Shown: positions 16,810 through 24,363 of the stretch, one piece after another
Numbering within the stretch: position 1 is the first letter of the stretch
Layout of the letters: every line of letters starts with the position of its first letter
From: a virus
IMG/VR virus record: IMGVR_UViG_3300025704_002294
Location: 1 to 64,000 of that record
Length of the DNA stretch: 64,000 bases
Strand: one strand, 5' to 3'
Position numbers and translations under genes: made by a program
Notes under the pieces: generated by a model
Seen by the model: only the letters and a program-made list of their open reading frames with translations
Told to the model about the DNA's origin: nothing
Database searches by the model: none

Positions 16810-17609
16810 AGCGAATTTTAATTTTTGGCCTACCAGGCTCAGGTAAATCTACTTTAGCAAAAAGACTAGTTGAAATATTAGGTAATGCTGATTGGCACAA
16901 CGCAGACAAAATACGTGAAACATTTAATGATTGGGACTTTTCGCCTGAGGGTAGAGAACGCCAATCATTACGAATGAGAGATTATGTCCGCAAAAGTGTT
17001 GCTAAAGGAAATTATGGTGTAGCAGACTTTGTTTGCCCAACAAATGAACTTCGTGAAAAAAATGTCCCTGAATATGTAATTTGGATGGATACAATTGAAG
17101 AAGGTAGATTTGAAGACACTAATAAAATGTTTGAAAAACCTACAATAGATAGTGTTACAATTAATGCTGTAATTAAAGCAGAAGAGTGGTGGACAGAAGA
17201 AAAATGCGAGGAATGGGCAAGGCTACTTGCAGTTGATATTAAAGATCATGAGTTTCAGCCAAAGCAACCAACTACACAAATGTTAGGGAGATTTCAGCCT
17301 TGGCATGAAGGACATCAAAAGTTGTTTGAAAGAGCATTAGCGAAACATGGACAAGTAGCATTACTTGTTAGAGATATGCCATTAACAGATGACAATCCCT
17401 GGCAAGTAGATAAGATATGTGAAAACATTGAAATAGCATTGGCCGAACATGCTGGTAAATTTAGATGTTATCCTGTGCCTAATATTATGAATATTACTTA
17501 TGGCAGAGGTGTAGGTTATAAGATTGAAGAGGAAGTTCTTGATGAGGAAACGCAAAAAATTAGTGCAACTAAAATCAGAGAACAGATGAGAAAGGATGGA
17601 GAACTATAA
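16806..17609 (+). CDS. Fused P-loop kinase and nucleotidyltransferase (APS-kinase-like + NMNAT-like)
   Basis: 267 residues. The N-terminal domain (1-about 125) has P-loop GLPGSGKST (8-16). Its next block, with NADKIR and SPEGRERQSLRM, parallels the D-x-x-x-R and F-S-x-x-x-R motifs of adenylylsulfate kinases. The C-terminal domain (about 157-267) has GRFQPWHEGH with the HxGH signature (167-170) and ISATKIR (252-258), the ISTTxIR-type motif of adenylyl/cytidylyl transferases such as NMN adenylyltransferase. NadR has the reverse order. Possible roles are NAD salvage, sulfate activation, or modification of a nucleotide or tail sugar; the substrate cannot be read from sequence. It overlaps both neighbours. 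Confidence 0.75.
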   Translation: MKRILIFGLPGSGKSTLAKRLVEILGNADWHNADKIRETFNDWDFSPEGRERQSLRMRDYVRKSVAKGNYGVADFVCPTNELREKNVPEYVIWMDTIEEGRFEDTNKMFEKPTIDSVTINAVIKAEEWWTEEKCEEWARLLAVDIKDHEFQPKQPTTQMLGRFQPWHEGHQKLFERALAKHGQVALLVRDMPLTDDNPWQVDKICENIEIALAEHAGKFRCYPVPNIMNITYGRGVGYKIEEEVLDEETQKISATKIREQMRKDGEL

Positions 17610-17850
17610 TCATCCTGCTTATACAAGGTATCCACATTTGAAGGACAAGACAACGCCTCATTATAGCGAATGGAAAAAAATATTTGCTTGGAAGCCATGT
17701 AAGACTATAGGCGGTAAAAAAGTATGGCTTAGAAACATTTATTTAAGAACAATAACAATAGAATGGACTCCACCAATGTTTCCTGCAGGTGCATATCATA
17801 ACAAACAATATGCTACATGGGACGAAATTTTAAATATAAAAATGAGGTAA
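17596..17850 (+). CDS. Small hypothetical protein
   Basis: 84 residues, overlapping the kinase fusion by 14 bases. It is basic and rich in Tyr and Trp (WKKIFAWKPCKTIGG, TIEWTPPMFPAG), compact, with one Cys and no signal or membrane segment. The motif style suggests a small beta protein. No family is recognised. It abuts metK by 4 bases, so it shares that operon. Confidence 0.55.
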   Translation: MENYNHPAYTRYPHLKDKTTPHYSEWKKIFAWKPCKTIGGKKVWLRNIYLRTITIEWTPPMFPAGAYHNKQYATWDEILNIKMR

Positions 17851-17854
17851 GATA

Positions 17855-18952
17855 ATGTATCAATTTACAAGCGAAAGTGTTTCGCAGGGTCACCCGGATA
17901 AAGTTGCAGATTTAATTTCCGATACTGTAGCAACGTATCTAATTAACGGAAACAAGCAACACAGAGCGGCAGTGGAAACACTAGTCACAACCAATAAAGT
18001 CGTGTTAGCCGGCGAATACAAAAGCGACAGAGGCCTTAATAAAGATAGGATTGCTAACCTTATTAGAGATACTATAAAAAAAATTGGATATGAGCAAGAA
18101 GGCTTTCATTGGGAAACAGTAGAAATACAAAATAATTTGCACGGCCAATCACCTGATATAGCATTAGGCACAGATGAGTTTGGTGCAGGTGATCAGGGCA
18201 TTATGTTTGGATATGCTTGTGAAGAAGCAGGTAATAAATTACCTTATCCACTTTATTACAGTCATGAAATATTAAAAACATTGGAGAGATTAAGAAAAAT
18301 TGATTCCAACTATGATTGGTTAGAACCAGATAGCAAAGCACAATTTACATTTAATTATGGCAGTGATGGAAAGCCAATTAATATTGCTAAAATTGTATGT
18401 AGCACACAACATAAAGAAAAAGTTGATATTGAATTTGTTAGAGACGAAGTTAAAAAAATTATAAAAGATGTTGCAGGAGAATACATAACAACAGATACAG
18501 AATTTTTAATTAATCCAACTGGTAGATTTGTAATTGGTGGTCCAGATGGTGACACAGGGTTAACTGGTCGTAAGATTATTGTAGATACATATGGTGGAGC
18601 ATCTCCACATGGTGGCGGTGCTTTTTCAGGTAAGGATTGCACTAAAGTAGATAGAAGTGCGGCATATATGGCAAGATCTATTGCAAAACAAGTATTACAA
18701 GAAAATCCATATCAAGAAGTATTAGTTCAATTAAGTTATGCAATAGGAATACATGAGCCTACATCAGTAACCATATGGACAGATAAAAAAATAAATTATG
18801 TTGTTGCAGAACATATAAAACAACATGTTGATTTAACACCATTAGGAATAATTAACAAGTTTGATTTATTTAATTTAGATTTAACAAAAACAACAAACTA
18901 TGGACACTTTGGTAAAAAAGGTTTACCATGGGAGGATCATCCATGGATTTAA
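17855..18952 (+). CDS. metK: S-adenosylmethionine synthetase
   Basis: 365 residues, about 20 shorter than E. coli MetK (384). N-terminal FTSESVSQGHPDK carries the ATP-binding His. GAGDQGIMFGYA is the canonical second signature, and GGGAFSGKDCTKVDRS holds the Lys and Asp of the P-loop-like third motif. It makes SAM from Met and ATP in the cytoplasm. With apt next door it could support heavy methylation and recycle adenine. The end overlaps apt by 10 bases. Confidence 0.95.
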   Translation: MYQFTSESVSQGHPDKVADLISDTVATYLINGNKQHRAAVETLVTTNKVVLAGEYKSDRGLNKDRIANLIRDTIKKIGYEQEGFHWETVEIQNNLHGQSPDIALGTDEFGAGDQGIMFGYACEEAGNKLPYPLYYSHEILKTLERLRKIDSNYDWLEPDSKAQFTFNYGSDGKPINIAKIVCSTQHKEKVDIEFVRDEVKKIIKDVAGEYITTDTEFLINPTGRFVIGGPDGDTGLTGRKIIVDTYGGASPHGGGAFSGKDCTKVDRSAAYMARSIAKQVLQENPYQEVLVQLSYAIGIHEPTSVTIWTDKKINYVVAEHIKQHVDLTPLGIINKFDLFNLDLTKTTNYGHFGKKGLPWEDHPWI

Positions 18953-19476
18953 AAAAACATATTAGAACTGTTTTAGATCATCCTATTCCAGGAATAGAAT
19001 TTAGAGATATTACATCACTAGTTGAGACACCAGAAGCATTTAATCATACCCTTATACAACTTACAGCAAACTGTATGGATTTTAAAGCAGATGCTATTAT
19101 AGGTGTAGAAAGCAGAGGATTTGTATTTGGTTCTCCTATAGCAAGAGATTTAGAAATTCCTTTTGTAATGGCAAGGAAACCAGGTAAGTTGCCTAATAAA
19201 ACATACAGTAAAGAATTCAAACTAGAATATGGAGAAACAGAATTACACATACAAACAATATCACCTATAAAGGGCAAAGTAGTAGTAATAGATGATTTAA
19301 TTGCAACAGGTGGCACAGCACTTGCCTGTGCAGATTTGATACATGAAAACTTTGGCATACCTAAAGAAGATTTATTGATTTTGGCAGTAATAGACTTGCC
19401 CGATTTAGAAGGAAGTGCTATAATAGAGGATAACGGATATAATGTCCGCACACTAATTGAGTTCGAAGGAGAGTAA
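18943..19476 (+). CDS. apt: Adenine phosphoribosyltransferase
   Basis: 177 residues from ATG 18943, chosen because GGGAGG lies 7 bases upstream; an in-frame ATG at 18928 precedes that SD. Family motifs are present: GIEFRDIT near the N-terminus, ESRGFVFG, RKPGKLP, and the PRPP-binding VVVIDDLIATGG (about 112-123). It makes AMP from adenine and PRPP. Adenine is also released when SAM by-products are broken down, which links it to metK. It overlaps the next gene by 1 base. Confidence 0.92.
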   Translation: MDLKKHIRTVLDHPIPGIEFRDITSLVETPEAFNHTLIQLTANCMDFKADAIIGVESRGFVFGSPIARDLEIPFVMARKPGKLPNKTYSKEFKLEYGETELHIQTISPIKGKVVVIDDLIATGGTALACADLIHENFGIPKEDLLILAVIDLPDLEGSAIIEDNGYNVRTLIEFEGE

Positions 19477-19946
19477 TGGCTAAAAAGGCACCAGCAATAC
19501 CATTGAAAGATATAATGGCGGCTGTCGATAAGAAAGACAGAGGTTTCTACAATCGTCTTACTGCTGAACAAAAAAAGGCATTTAGTGCCTGGATGATGAT
19601 GAGGTATTGTAGTAGTGTGCAAGGCAGAGATGCCGCAAACTACATATATCTTACAAATGAATTAGTAAACTTTCAGTTTATGGAAGTTAGCAAACATCCT
19701 GAACTACAGTGGTTGTTACTTAGTGCATGTGGGGTTGGTAAAATACAATTCCATCCTTACTTAAAACCGCCTAATGCTAAAAAGAAGAAAAATAAAATAT
19801 CAGAATTCTTATATGGTTTATATCCGCATAGCAAACCAGAAGATATAGAATTAATGATTAAGTTAAACAGTAATAATGATTTAAAGGCATTGGCATATGA
19901 CTACGGATACGATGACAAAACAATCAAAGAAATCTTTGGAAAGTAA
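19476..19946 (+). CDS. Phage replication protein, possible clamp-loader small subunit (gp62-like)
   Basis: 156 residues. The middle (KHPELQWLLLSACGVG) and the following basic stretch then KISEFLYGLYP and DIELMIKLN give a helical pattern reminiscent of phage clamp-loader A subunits. gp44 and gp45 are not in this window, so context cannot confirm it. The N-terminus is basic (MAKKAPAIPLKD). It overlaps apt by 1 base and the next gene by 50. A conserved helical replication accessory protein is the safe reading; the gp62 call is tentative. Confidence 0.4.
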   Translation: MAKKAPAIPLKDIMAAVDKKDRGFYNRLTAEQKKAFSAWMMMRYCSSVQGRDAANYIYLTNELVNFQFMEVSKHPELQWLLLSACGVGKIQFHPYLKPPNAKKKKNKISEFLYGLYPHSKPEDIELMIKLNSNNDLKALAYDYGYDDKTIKEIFGK

Positions 19947-20613
19947 TACCTGTAAATGGTGTAACAAAAACTTTATGAGTGAAAGAACTCTGAGTGCTCA
20001 TATGTGTGTAAAGAAAAGAAGATATGCAGACAAAGATTTAACACATACTAGATTGGGTTATAGAGTGTTCCAAATGTTTTATGAAATGAATACTACTGTT
20101 AGTAAACCTAAAACACAAGAAGACTTTATAAAGAGTCAATACTACGAAGGCTTTACAAAATTTGGAAGAAGTTGTATTCGAAATGAATATTTACAACCAG
20201 AGCAGTTTGCAGAATGGTTAATTAAAAATGGCAAGAAATTAGCAGACTGGAGCAAAGATAAAATGTATGACGAGTTTCTTCTATTATATGTTAAGAAAGA
20301 ACCGGGTTTGAAAGCATTAGAACGAACTATAATTTATTTGTCTGAATGGGCAAAAGATAACAATAAGGATTATAGTGAATATTTTAAAGAAGTATCTACA
20401 CCCAGAGCAGTTCACGATATAAGAAGTGCAAAAGTTTCGCCGTGGGTTATGTATTTAAGTAACTCAGGCAATGATCTACTAAGGCGTTTTACTTCTGAGC
20501 AAGTAGAAATGATAAAAGAAATAATAGATTCTAAATTTTGGATGAAAGTATTTTTGGCCAATAAAGAAGAAGTAGCAGAAATTAAAAAAACATGTCAGAT
20601 AGCAGGGATATAA
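19897..20613 (+). CDS. Zinc-finger-containing hypothetical protein
   Basis: 238 residues from ATG 19897, with AAAGG 9 bases upstream. An N-terminal C2H2-like finger has CKWC (about 19-22) followed by TLSAHM, giving Cys-x2-Cys...His, and a further Cys two residues on. The remainder is helical and basic to mixed (several Trp-Ala-Lys patches). A nucleic-acid-binding role is likely from the finger; the rest matches no family I know. It sits among replication genes. It overlaps the preceding gene by 50 bases, which is long but normal here. Confidence 0.55.
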   Translation: MTTDTMTKQSKKSLESNTCKWCNKNFMSERTLSAHMCVKKRRYADKDLTHTRLGYRVFQMFYEMNTTVSKPKTQEDFIKSQYYEGFTKFGRSCIRNEYLQPEQFAEWLIKNGKKLADWSKDKMYDEFLLLYVKKEPGLKALERTIIYLSEWAKDNNKDYSEYFKEVSTPRAVHDIRSAKVSPWVMYLSNSGNDLLRRFTSEQVEMIKEIIDSKFWMKVFLANKEEVAEIKKTCQIAGI

Positions 20614-20614
20614 T

Positions 20615-20866
20615 ATGAAAAAACAAGAGGAACTGTTAGTTATTACAATGGAAGAGTGTGCTGAACTTACTCAGGCATGTAGTAAACTAATCCGCTTTAA
20701 CGAATCATGTGATATAAAACAATTACAAGACGAAATTGGTGATGTTATGTGTATGATTGAAATTCTAAAAGATGGCGGTCTTGTTACTGATGAACAAATA
20801 CAAAGACGTATAGCAGTTAAAAAAGAAAAGTTAATGAAGTGGAGTTTATTGTTCCGTGAAGATTAA
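20615..20866 (+). CDS. mazG: MazG-like nucleotide pyrophosphohydrolase
   Basis: 83 residues. TMEECAELTQACSK contains the E-E-x-x-E-x-x-Q/K metal-binding helix, and DEIGDVMCMIE the matching E-x-x-D helix, the four-helix core of the MazG/MazG-like family. These enzymes hydrolyse (d)NTPs or (p)ppGpp to monophosphates and pyrophosphate. In marine phages MazG is thought to adjust the host nucleotide pool. It is short, one domain only. It overlaps the next gene by 11 bases. Confidence 0.85.
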   Translation: MKKQEELLVITMEECAELTQACSKLIRFNESCDIKQLQDEIGDVMCMIEILKDGGLVTDEQIQRRIAVKKEKLMKWSLLFRED

Positions 20867-21434
20867 TTTTGATGTAGACATCGATATGGCTAACCGAGAT
20901 GACTTTCTTGCATTAGTCAAGCATACACCTGCAAGTATTGAAAAGGATGGTAAGTTTACTAAACACAATACTGGTGTCTACTTTCAAAACATTCCTAAGT
21001 TTCCATTAGAAGGTTACAGCACAATAGATCACAAACAAGCAGAAGAAGAAGGTTGGTTTAAAGTTGACTTTCTCAACAATCACATATACAAAGATATTGT
21101 CGATGAAGAGCATTTAGAGAGACTTATAGAAACAGAGCCGATGTGGGAATTGTTTAGCCATAAAGAAATAGTAGAGCAACTGTTTCATATTGCAAAACAT
21201 TTTGAAATAGTAAAACAGCATCAACCTAAAAACATAGAACAATTAGCAATGATACTTGCAATGATACGACCAGGTAAAAGATATTTGGTTGGAAAGGATT
21301 GGAAGGATATTGAAAAAGAAGTTTGGGTAAAAACAGACGATTATTTTTTTAAGCAAAGCCATGCAATGGGTTATGCTTTAGCAATTATTGTTCAATTAAA
21401 TTTAATTGTAGAAAGCCTTAATCAGACTTCCTAA
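20856..21434 (+). CDS. Hypothetical protein after mazG
   Basis: 192 residues, alpha-rich in the second half. Segments such as MILAMIRPGKRYL and HAMGYALAIIVQLNLI point to a folded helical domain. No catalytic signature is recognised. It overlaps mazG by 11 bases and converges tail-to-tail with a minus-strand gene, overlapping its end by 17 bases, so it closes this early operon. Confidence 0.6.
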   Translation: MKINFDVDIDMANRDDFLALVKHTPASIEKDGKFTKHNTGVYFQNIPKFPLEGYSTIDHKQAEEEGWFKVDFLNNHIYKDIVDEEHLERLIETEPMWELFSHKEIVEQLFHIAKHFEIVKQHQPKNIEQLAMILAMIRPGKRYLVGKDWKDIEKEVWVKTDDYFFKQSHAMGYALAIIVQLNLIVESLNQTS

Positions 21435-21783
21435 CTAACTGTATTCCTCGTCTTTTAATTCTTTTCTTAAGAAGATTTTGTAAGGTAGTCATTGGCCCAA
21501 ACATGTGAGTAACATCTTTCATAATAAATGTTGTTAAGTAAGGGCGGAATAATTTCATTTCGTGATGCAGAAACACATCAATAGGCATCATTCTATTTGA
21601 TTCCCACCACCATGTGTCTCCTAGTTCTAATAGTATCCTGGTCTCGTCTAGGTTGCTTATTTTTTGTAAATCGTAAAATGTGATTATAGAGTTATCATAA
21701 TTTACAACAATGCCAAAATACTCTACTTCCCCATACTTCAGACCTGTTATAAAGGGAAATTTTTCTTGATACTTTTCTTGCAT
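21418..21783 (-). CDS. Minus-strand hypothetical protein (late promoter abutting the start)
   Basis: 121 residues on the minus strand. ATG 21783 is preferred over an in-frame ATG at 21798 because GCTAAATA ends exactly five bases upstream of it, matching the spacing used at other late genes. The protein has a beta-rich first half (YGEVEYFGIVVNY, ITFYDLQKI) and a basic C-terminus (LKKRIKRRG). There is no plus-strand gene between 21434 and 21837, which supports this one. Function unknown. Confidence 0.6.
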   Translation of the reverse strand: MQEKYQEKFPFITGLKYGEVEYFGIVVNYDNSIITFYDLQKISNLDETRILLELGDTWWWESNRMMPIDVFLHHEMKLFRPYLTTFIMKDVTHMFGPMTTLQNLLKKRIKRRGIQLVRKSD

Positions 21784-21788
21784 AGTGA

Positions 21789-21796
21789 TATTTAGC
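21789..21796 (-). promoter_or_regulatory. Late promoter on minus strand, N5 spacing
   Basis: Reading the minus strand: GCTAAATA, then TCACT, then ATG at 21783. Confidence 0.5.
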
Positions 21797-21805
21797 ATCT
21801 AGAAA

Positions 21806-21813
21806 GATAAATA
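21806..21813 (+). promoter_or_regulatory. Late promoter with leader and SD
   Basis: GATAAATA, then a 23-base leader with AAAGG, then the ATG at 21837. Confidence 0.65.
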
Positions 21814-21836
21814 CTAATACATAAAGGTTATAAAAC

Positions 21837-22637
21837 ATGAGCAACAGTAATCACAAATTATATATTTACGACGACCCAATTGATTTAGTGGTAACTGATG
21901 ACGCACTTTATTTGGACAACAGACCTATGAACAATAGAAAATTAAAAGCATATAAAGGATTTAGTAACGAACTTACTTTTAATATACGCGATAGAGATAG
22001 AAAACTACAAAACGTTTTTAGTGATACTCTGTGGGCACACATTTACAACCCGCAAACTAAAAAAAGGCTACTTTCAAGACGATGCGAAGATACAAGTAGT
22101 ATCGGAATTACTAAGTTATATTTAAATGAAGGTGACTTGACTAATATAAGCGAAGGTTTATATAAAATATATATTACTAAAGATTCTGCAGAAACTAAAA
22201 ACATGCCTATATATACAAGCCAAGATTATGATGTATCAATGGATATAGAAATACTTGCAGATGGAGTAATAGAGCCAATTGCTACACAAGAAGCCAATGT
22301 ATTTACGCAAGTCGCAAATACAATGTTAGGCGATAGTGCAAATATCTTTACAACTAGTTCTATGTATGGTAATCATGATAGAAATTTCTCAGATGCAAGA
22401 CATTCTGTAGCAATTTATCCTGCAACTTTTACAGGTAATGTATTAATACAAGGAAGCATTTTAGAAAATACACCAAGCAATGACGATGCTAGTAAAGATT
22501 GGTTTAATATTTCTAATGTTGCATTTACATCTACAAGTAACTTAAATCATCAAACATTTACAGTTAATGCTAATTGGATTAGATGCTTAACATACCCAAC
22601 TTCCGGTTCAATTACTAAGATTCTTGTAAGAAATTAA
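21837..22637 (+). CDS. Late structural protein, probably tail or fibre related
   Basis: 266 residues, rich in Asn, Thr and Ser with short beta strands and little charge in the second half. That composition is typical of fibres, baseplate attachments or decoration domains. The N-terminal half (LYIYDDPIDLVVTDDALYL, then a NELTFNIRDRDRK block) looks like a beta-sandwich. The late promoter and isolation between a minus-strand gene and the gp61 promoter show independent late expression. No specific T4 homologue is recognised. Confidence 0.55.
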   Translation: MSNSNHKLYIYDDPIDLVVTDDALYLDNRPMNNRKLKAYKGFSNELTFNIRDRDRKLQNVFSDTLWAHIYNPQTKKRLLSRRCEDTSSIGITKLYLNEGDLTNISEGLYKIYITKDSAETKNMPIYTSQDYDVSMDIEILADGVIEPIATQEANVFTQVANTMLGDSANIFTTSSMYGNHDRNFSDARHSVAIYPATFTGNVLIQGSILENTPSNDDASKDWFNISNVAFTSTSNLNHQTFTVNANWIRCLTYPTSGSITKILVRN

Positions 22638-22638
22638 C

Positions 22639-22666
22639 TTGACATATTAAATATATCCTGTATAAT
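22639..22666 (+). promoter_or_regulatory. Sigma70-type promoter for gp61-gp41
   Basis: TTGACA at 22639-22644, a 16-base spacer, TATAAT at 22661-22666, and the primase ATG 6 bases later at 22673. The start site lies essentially at the ATG, so this transcript too may be leaderless. Confidence 0.75.
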
Positions 22667-22672
22667 AAACTT

Positions 22673-23650
22673 ATGGATATAGACTCTCTAGTAGAACAAG
22701 TGCATAAACTTGTCTTCGATCATTTACCTGTTAATACAAGTAGAACTCCTAGTGGTTGGACTACATTAAACTGTCCTATGTGTAGCGACAATAGAAAAAG
22801 AGGCGGCATCATAACTAGCGGTCCTAAAATATCTTTTAACTGTTTTAACTGTGGCTATAAAACAGGTTGGGCACCGAATCCACATCTAGGTGGAAAATTT
22901 AAAGAATTAGTAACAACACTCGGAGTAGATCAATCAGAACTACATAAGTTACAGGTAGAACTTCTAAAAAATCAAGAATTATTAGAAGAACAAGATACAA
23001 CAGAATATGTTTACTCATTATCAAAATTTAAAAAAGTAGATTTACCTGAGAATGTAATAGCAGTCGAAGACTTACCAAATGATCATGCTGTAAAGAAATA
23101 CGCAATCCAAAGGGAACTATACGGTCTATATCCATTGCTGTATTTTAATGACACATTATATAAGCAAAGATTAGTAGTTCCTTTTTCGTATAATGGTGAA
23201 CTTGTTGGCTGGACTGCAAGACATGTAAACCCTCCGTCAAAGCAAACTGCAAAATACTTACACAACATGCAACCTGGTTTTGTATTTAATGTAGATAGAT
23301 TTGCTGACAGCAAAAGAGAAGTTGTAATTGTTACAGAAGGAACATTCGACGCAATACTTATAGACGGAGTATCTATACAAGGTAATAGTGTTGGCCCAGA
23401 GCAGGCACAACTAATAGAAAAGTTAGGGCAAAGAATTATATTATGCCCAGACAGAGATGATGCTGGTAAAGATCTTATAGAACAAGCATTGGCATTAGAT
23501 TGGGAAGTAAGTTTTCCTCCGTGGCATGCAGAAATAAAAGACGCCGCAGATGCCGTTTTAAAATATGGAAGGCTGGCCACAGTATCAAGTATCATTAAAC
23601 ATGCAACTAGCAACAAGATAAAGGCACGAGTAAAGGGTAAAATGCTATGA
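22673..23650 (+). CDS. 61: DNA primase (gp61-like)
   Basis: 325 residues, near T4 gp61 (342). An N-terminal zinc-binding domain has CPMC (34-37) and CFNC (57-60). The TOPRIM catalytic core has Glu222 in VIVTEGTFDA and the acidic cluster DRDD (260-263). It makes RNA primers on the lagging strand as part of the primosome with gp41, which lies two genes downstream. A consensus host-type promoter sits directly in front. It overlaps the next gene by 4 bases. Confidence 0.93.
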   Translation: MDIDSLVEQVHKLVFDHLPVNTSRTPSGWTTLNCPMCSDNRKRGGIITSGPKISFNCFNCGYKTGWAPNPHLGGKFKELVTTLGVDQSELHKLQVELLKNQELLEEQDTTEYVYSLSKFKKVDLPENVIAVEDLPNDHAVKKYAIQRELYGLYPLLYFNDTLYKQRLVVPFSYNGELVGWTARHVNPPSKQTAKYLHNMQPGFVFNVDRFADSKREVVIVTEGTFDAILIDGVSIQGNSVGPEQAQLIEKLGQRIILCPDRDDAGKDLIEQALALDWEVSFPPWHAEIKDAADAVLKYGRLATVSSIIKHATSNKIKARVKGKML

Positions 23651-24363
23651 TCGTATATGTAAACGGATGTAGTTTCTCTCATGGACATAATGCCCTCATA
23701 GAACGTGGCGGGATTTCTTGGCCATGGCATCTGAGTAACGATGGATATCGTGTTGAAAATGAGTCTTTATCAGGAGGAAGTTCACACAGATCATTGCGTA
23801 TGTGTATGAATAGAGCAATGCGTCATGGACAGAAAAATCAAGAAGTAGATATTATAATCTGTCAGTTGTCTAATCCGCATAGAGGAGAATTTTTTCATCA
23901 AGATCTAGGCATGTATATAAACTATGTCCCTAATAGGTTTATTTTAGGTGAAGAAGAAATAAAAGTTTTCAAACAGCAAGGGTTTACAACAAGAAAAGAC
24001 CAAACATTTTTTAATGATAAGGGAGAATCTATAGAAGATGTATATTTTCATAAAAATATTGTATGGCATAATACAGTAATTGTGCCTGAGTGGCAAAGAC
24101 AAATTGAAATATTAGCATTATGTAATAACTTAGAAAAGTTATGCAAAATAAAAGGTATAAAACTTTTGTTTACAGCAATGAGTTCAATTTGTGTTCCGTC
24201 TCATCATGGTGATATGACGTTAATGCCCTACATTACAAAACCTATGAGCCATATTGTAGGTAGAACAGGGCCACTAGTTGAAAGTGCAGAAGACAACCAT
24301 CCAAACGAAGATGGGCATTATGAAATTTATAGATATATATTAAGTGAGTTGAAGAAATTATGA
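23647..24363 (+). CDS. SGNH-hydrolase-like phage protein (paralogue 3)
   Basis: 238 residues. MIVYVNGCSFSHGHN has the strand plus Gly-Cys-Ser-Phe at the SGNH nucleophile position, as in the paralogue at 3941. HPNEDGHYEIYRY near the C-terminus gives the D-x-H acid/base pair. A middle PSHHGDM could be a further active-site loop. It is wedged between primase and helicase genes with ATGA-type overlaps on both sides, so it is co-translated with the replisome although its motifs suggest an esterase. The substrate is unknown. Confidence 0.55.
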   Translation: MIVYVNGCSFSHGHNALIERGGISWPWHLSNDGYRVENESLSGGSSHRSLRMCMNRAMRHGQKNQEVDIIICQLSNPHRGEFFHQDLGMYINYVPNRFILGEEEIKVFKQQGFTTRKDQTFFNDKGESIEDVYFHKNIVWHNTVIVPEWQRQIEILALCNNLEKLCKIKGIKLLFTAMSSICVPSHHGDMTLMPYITKPMSHIVGRTGPLVESAEDNHPNEDGHYEIYRYILSELKKL

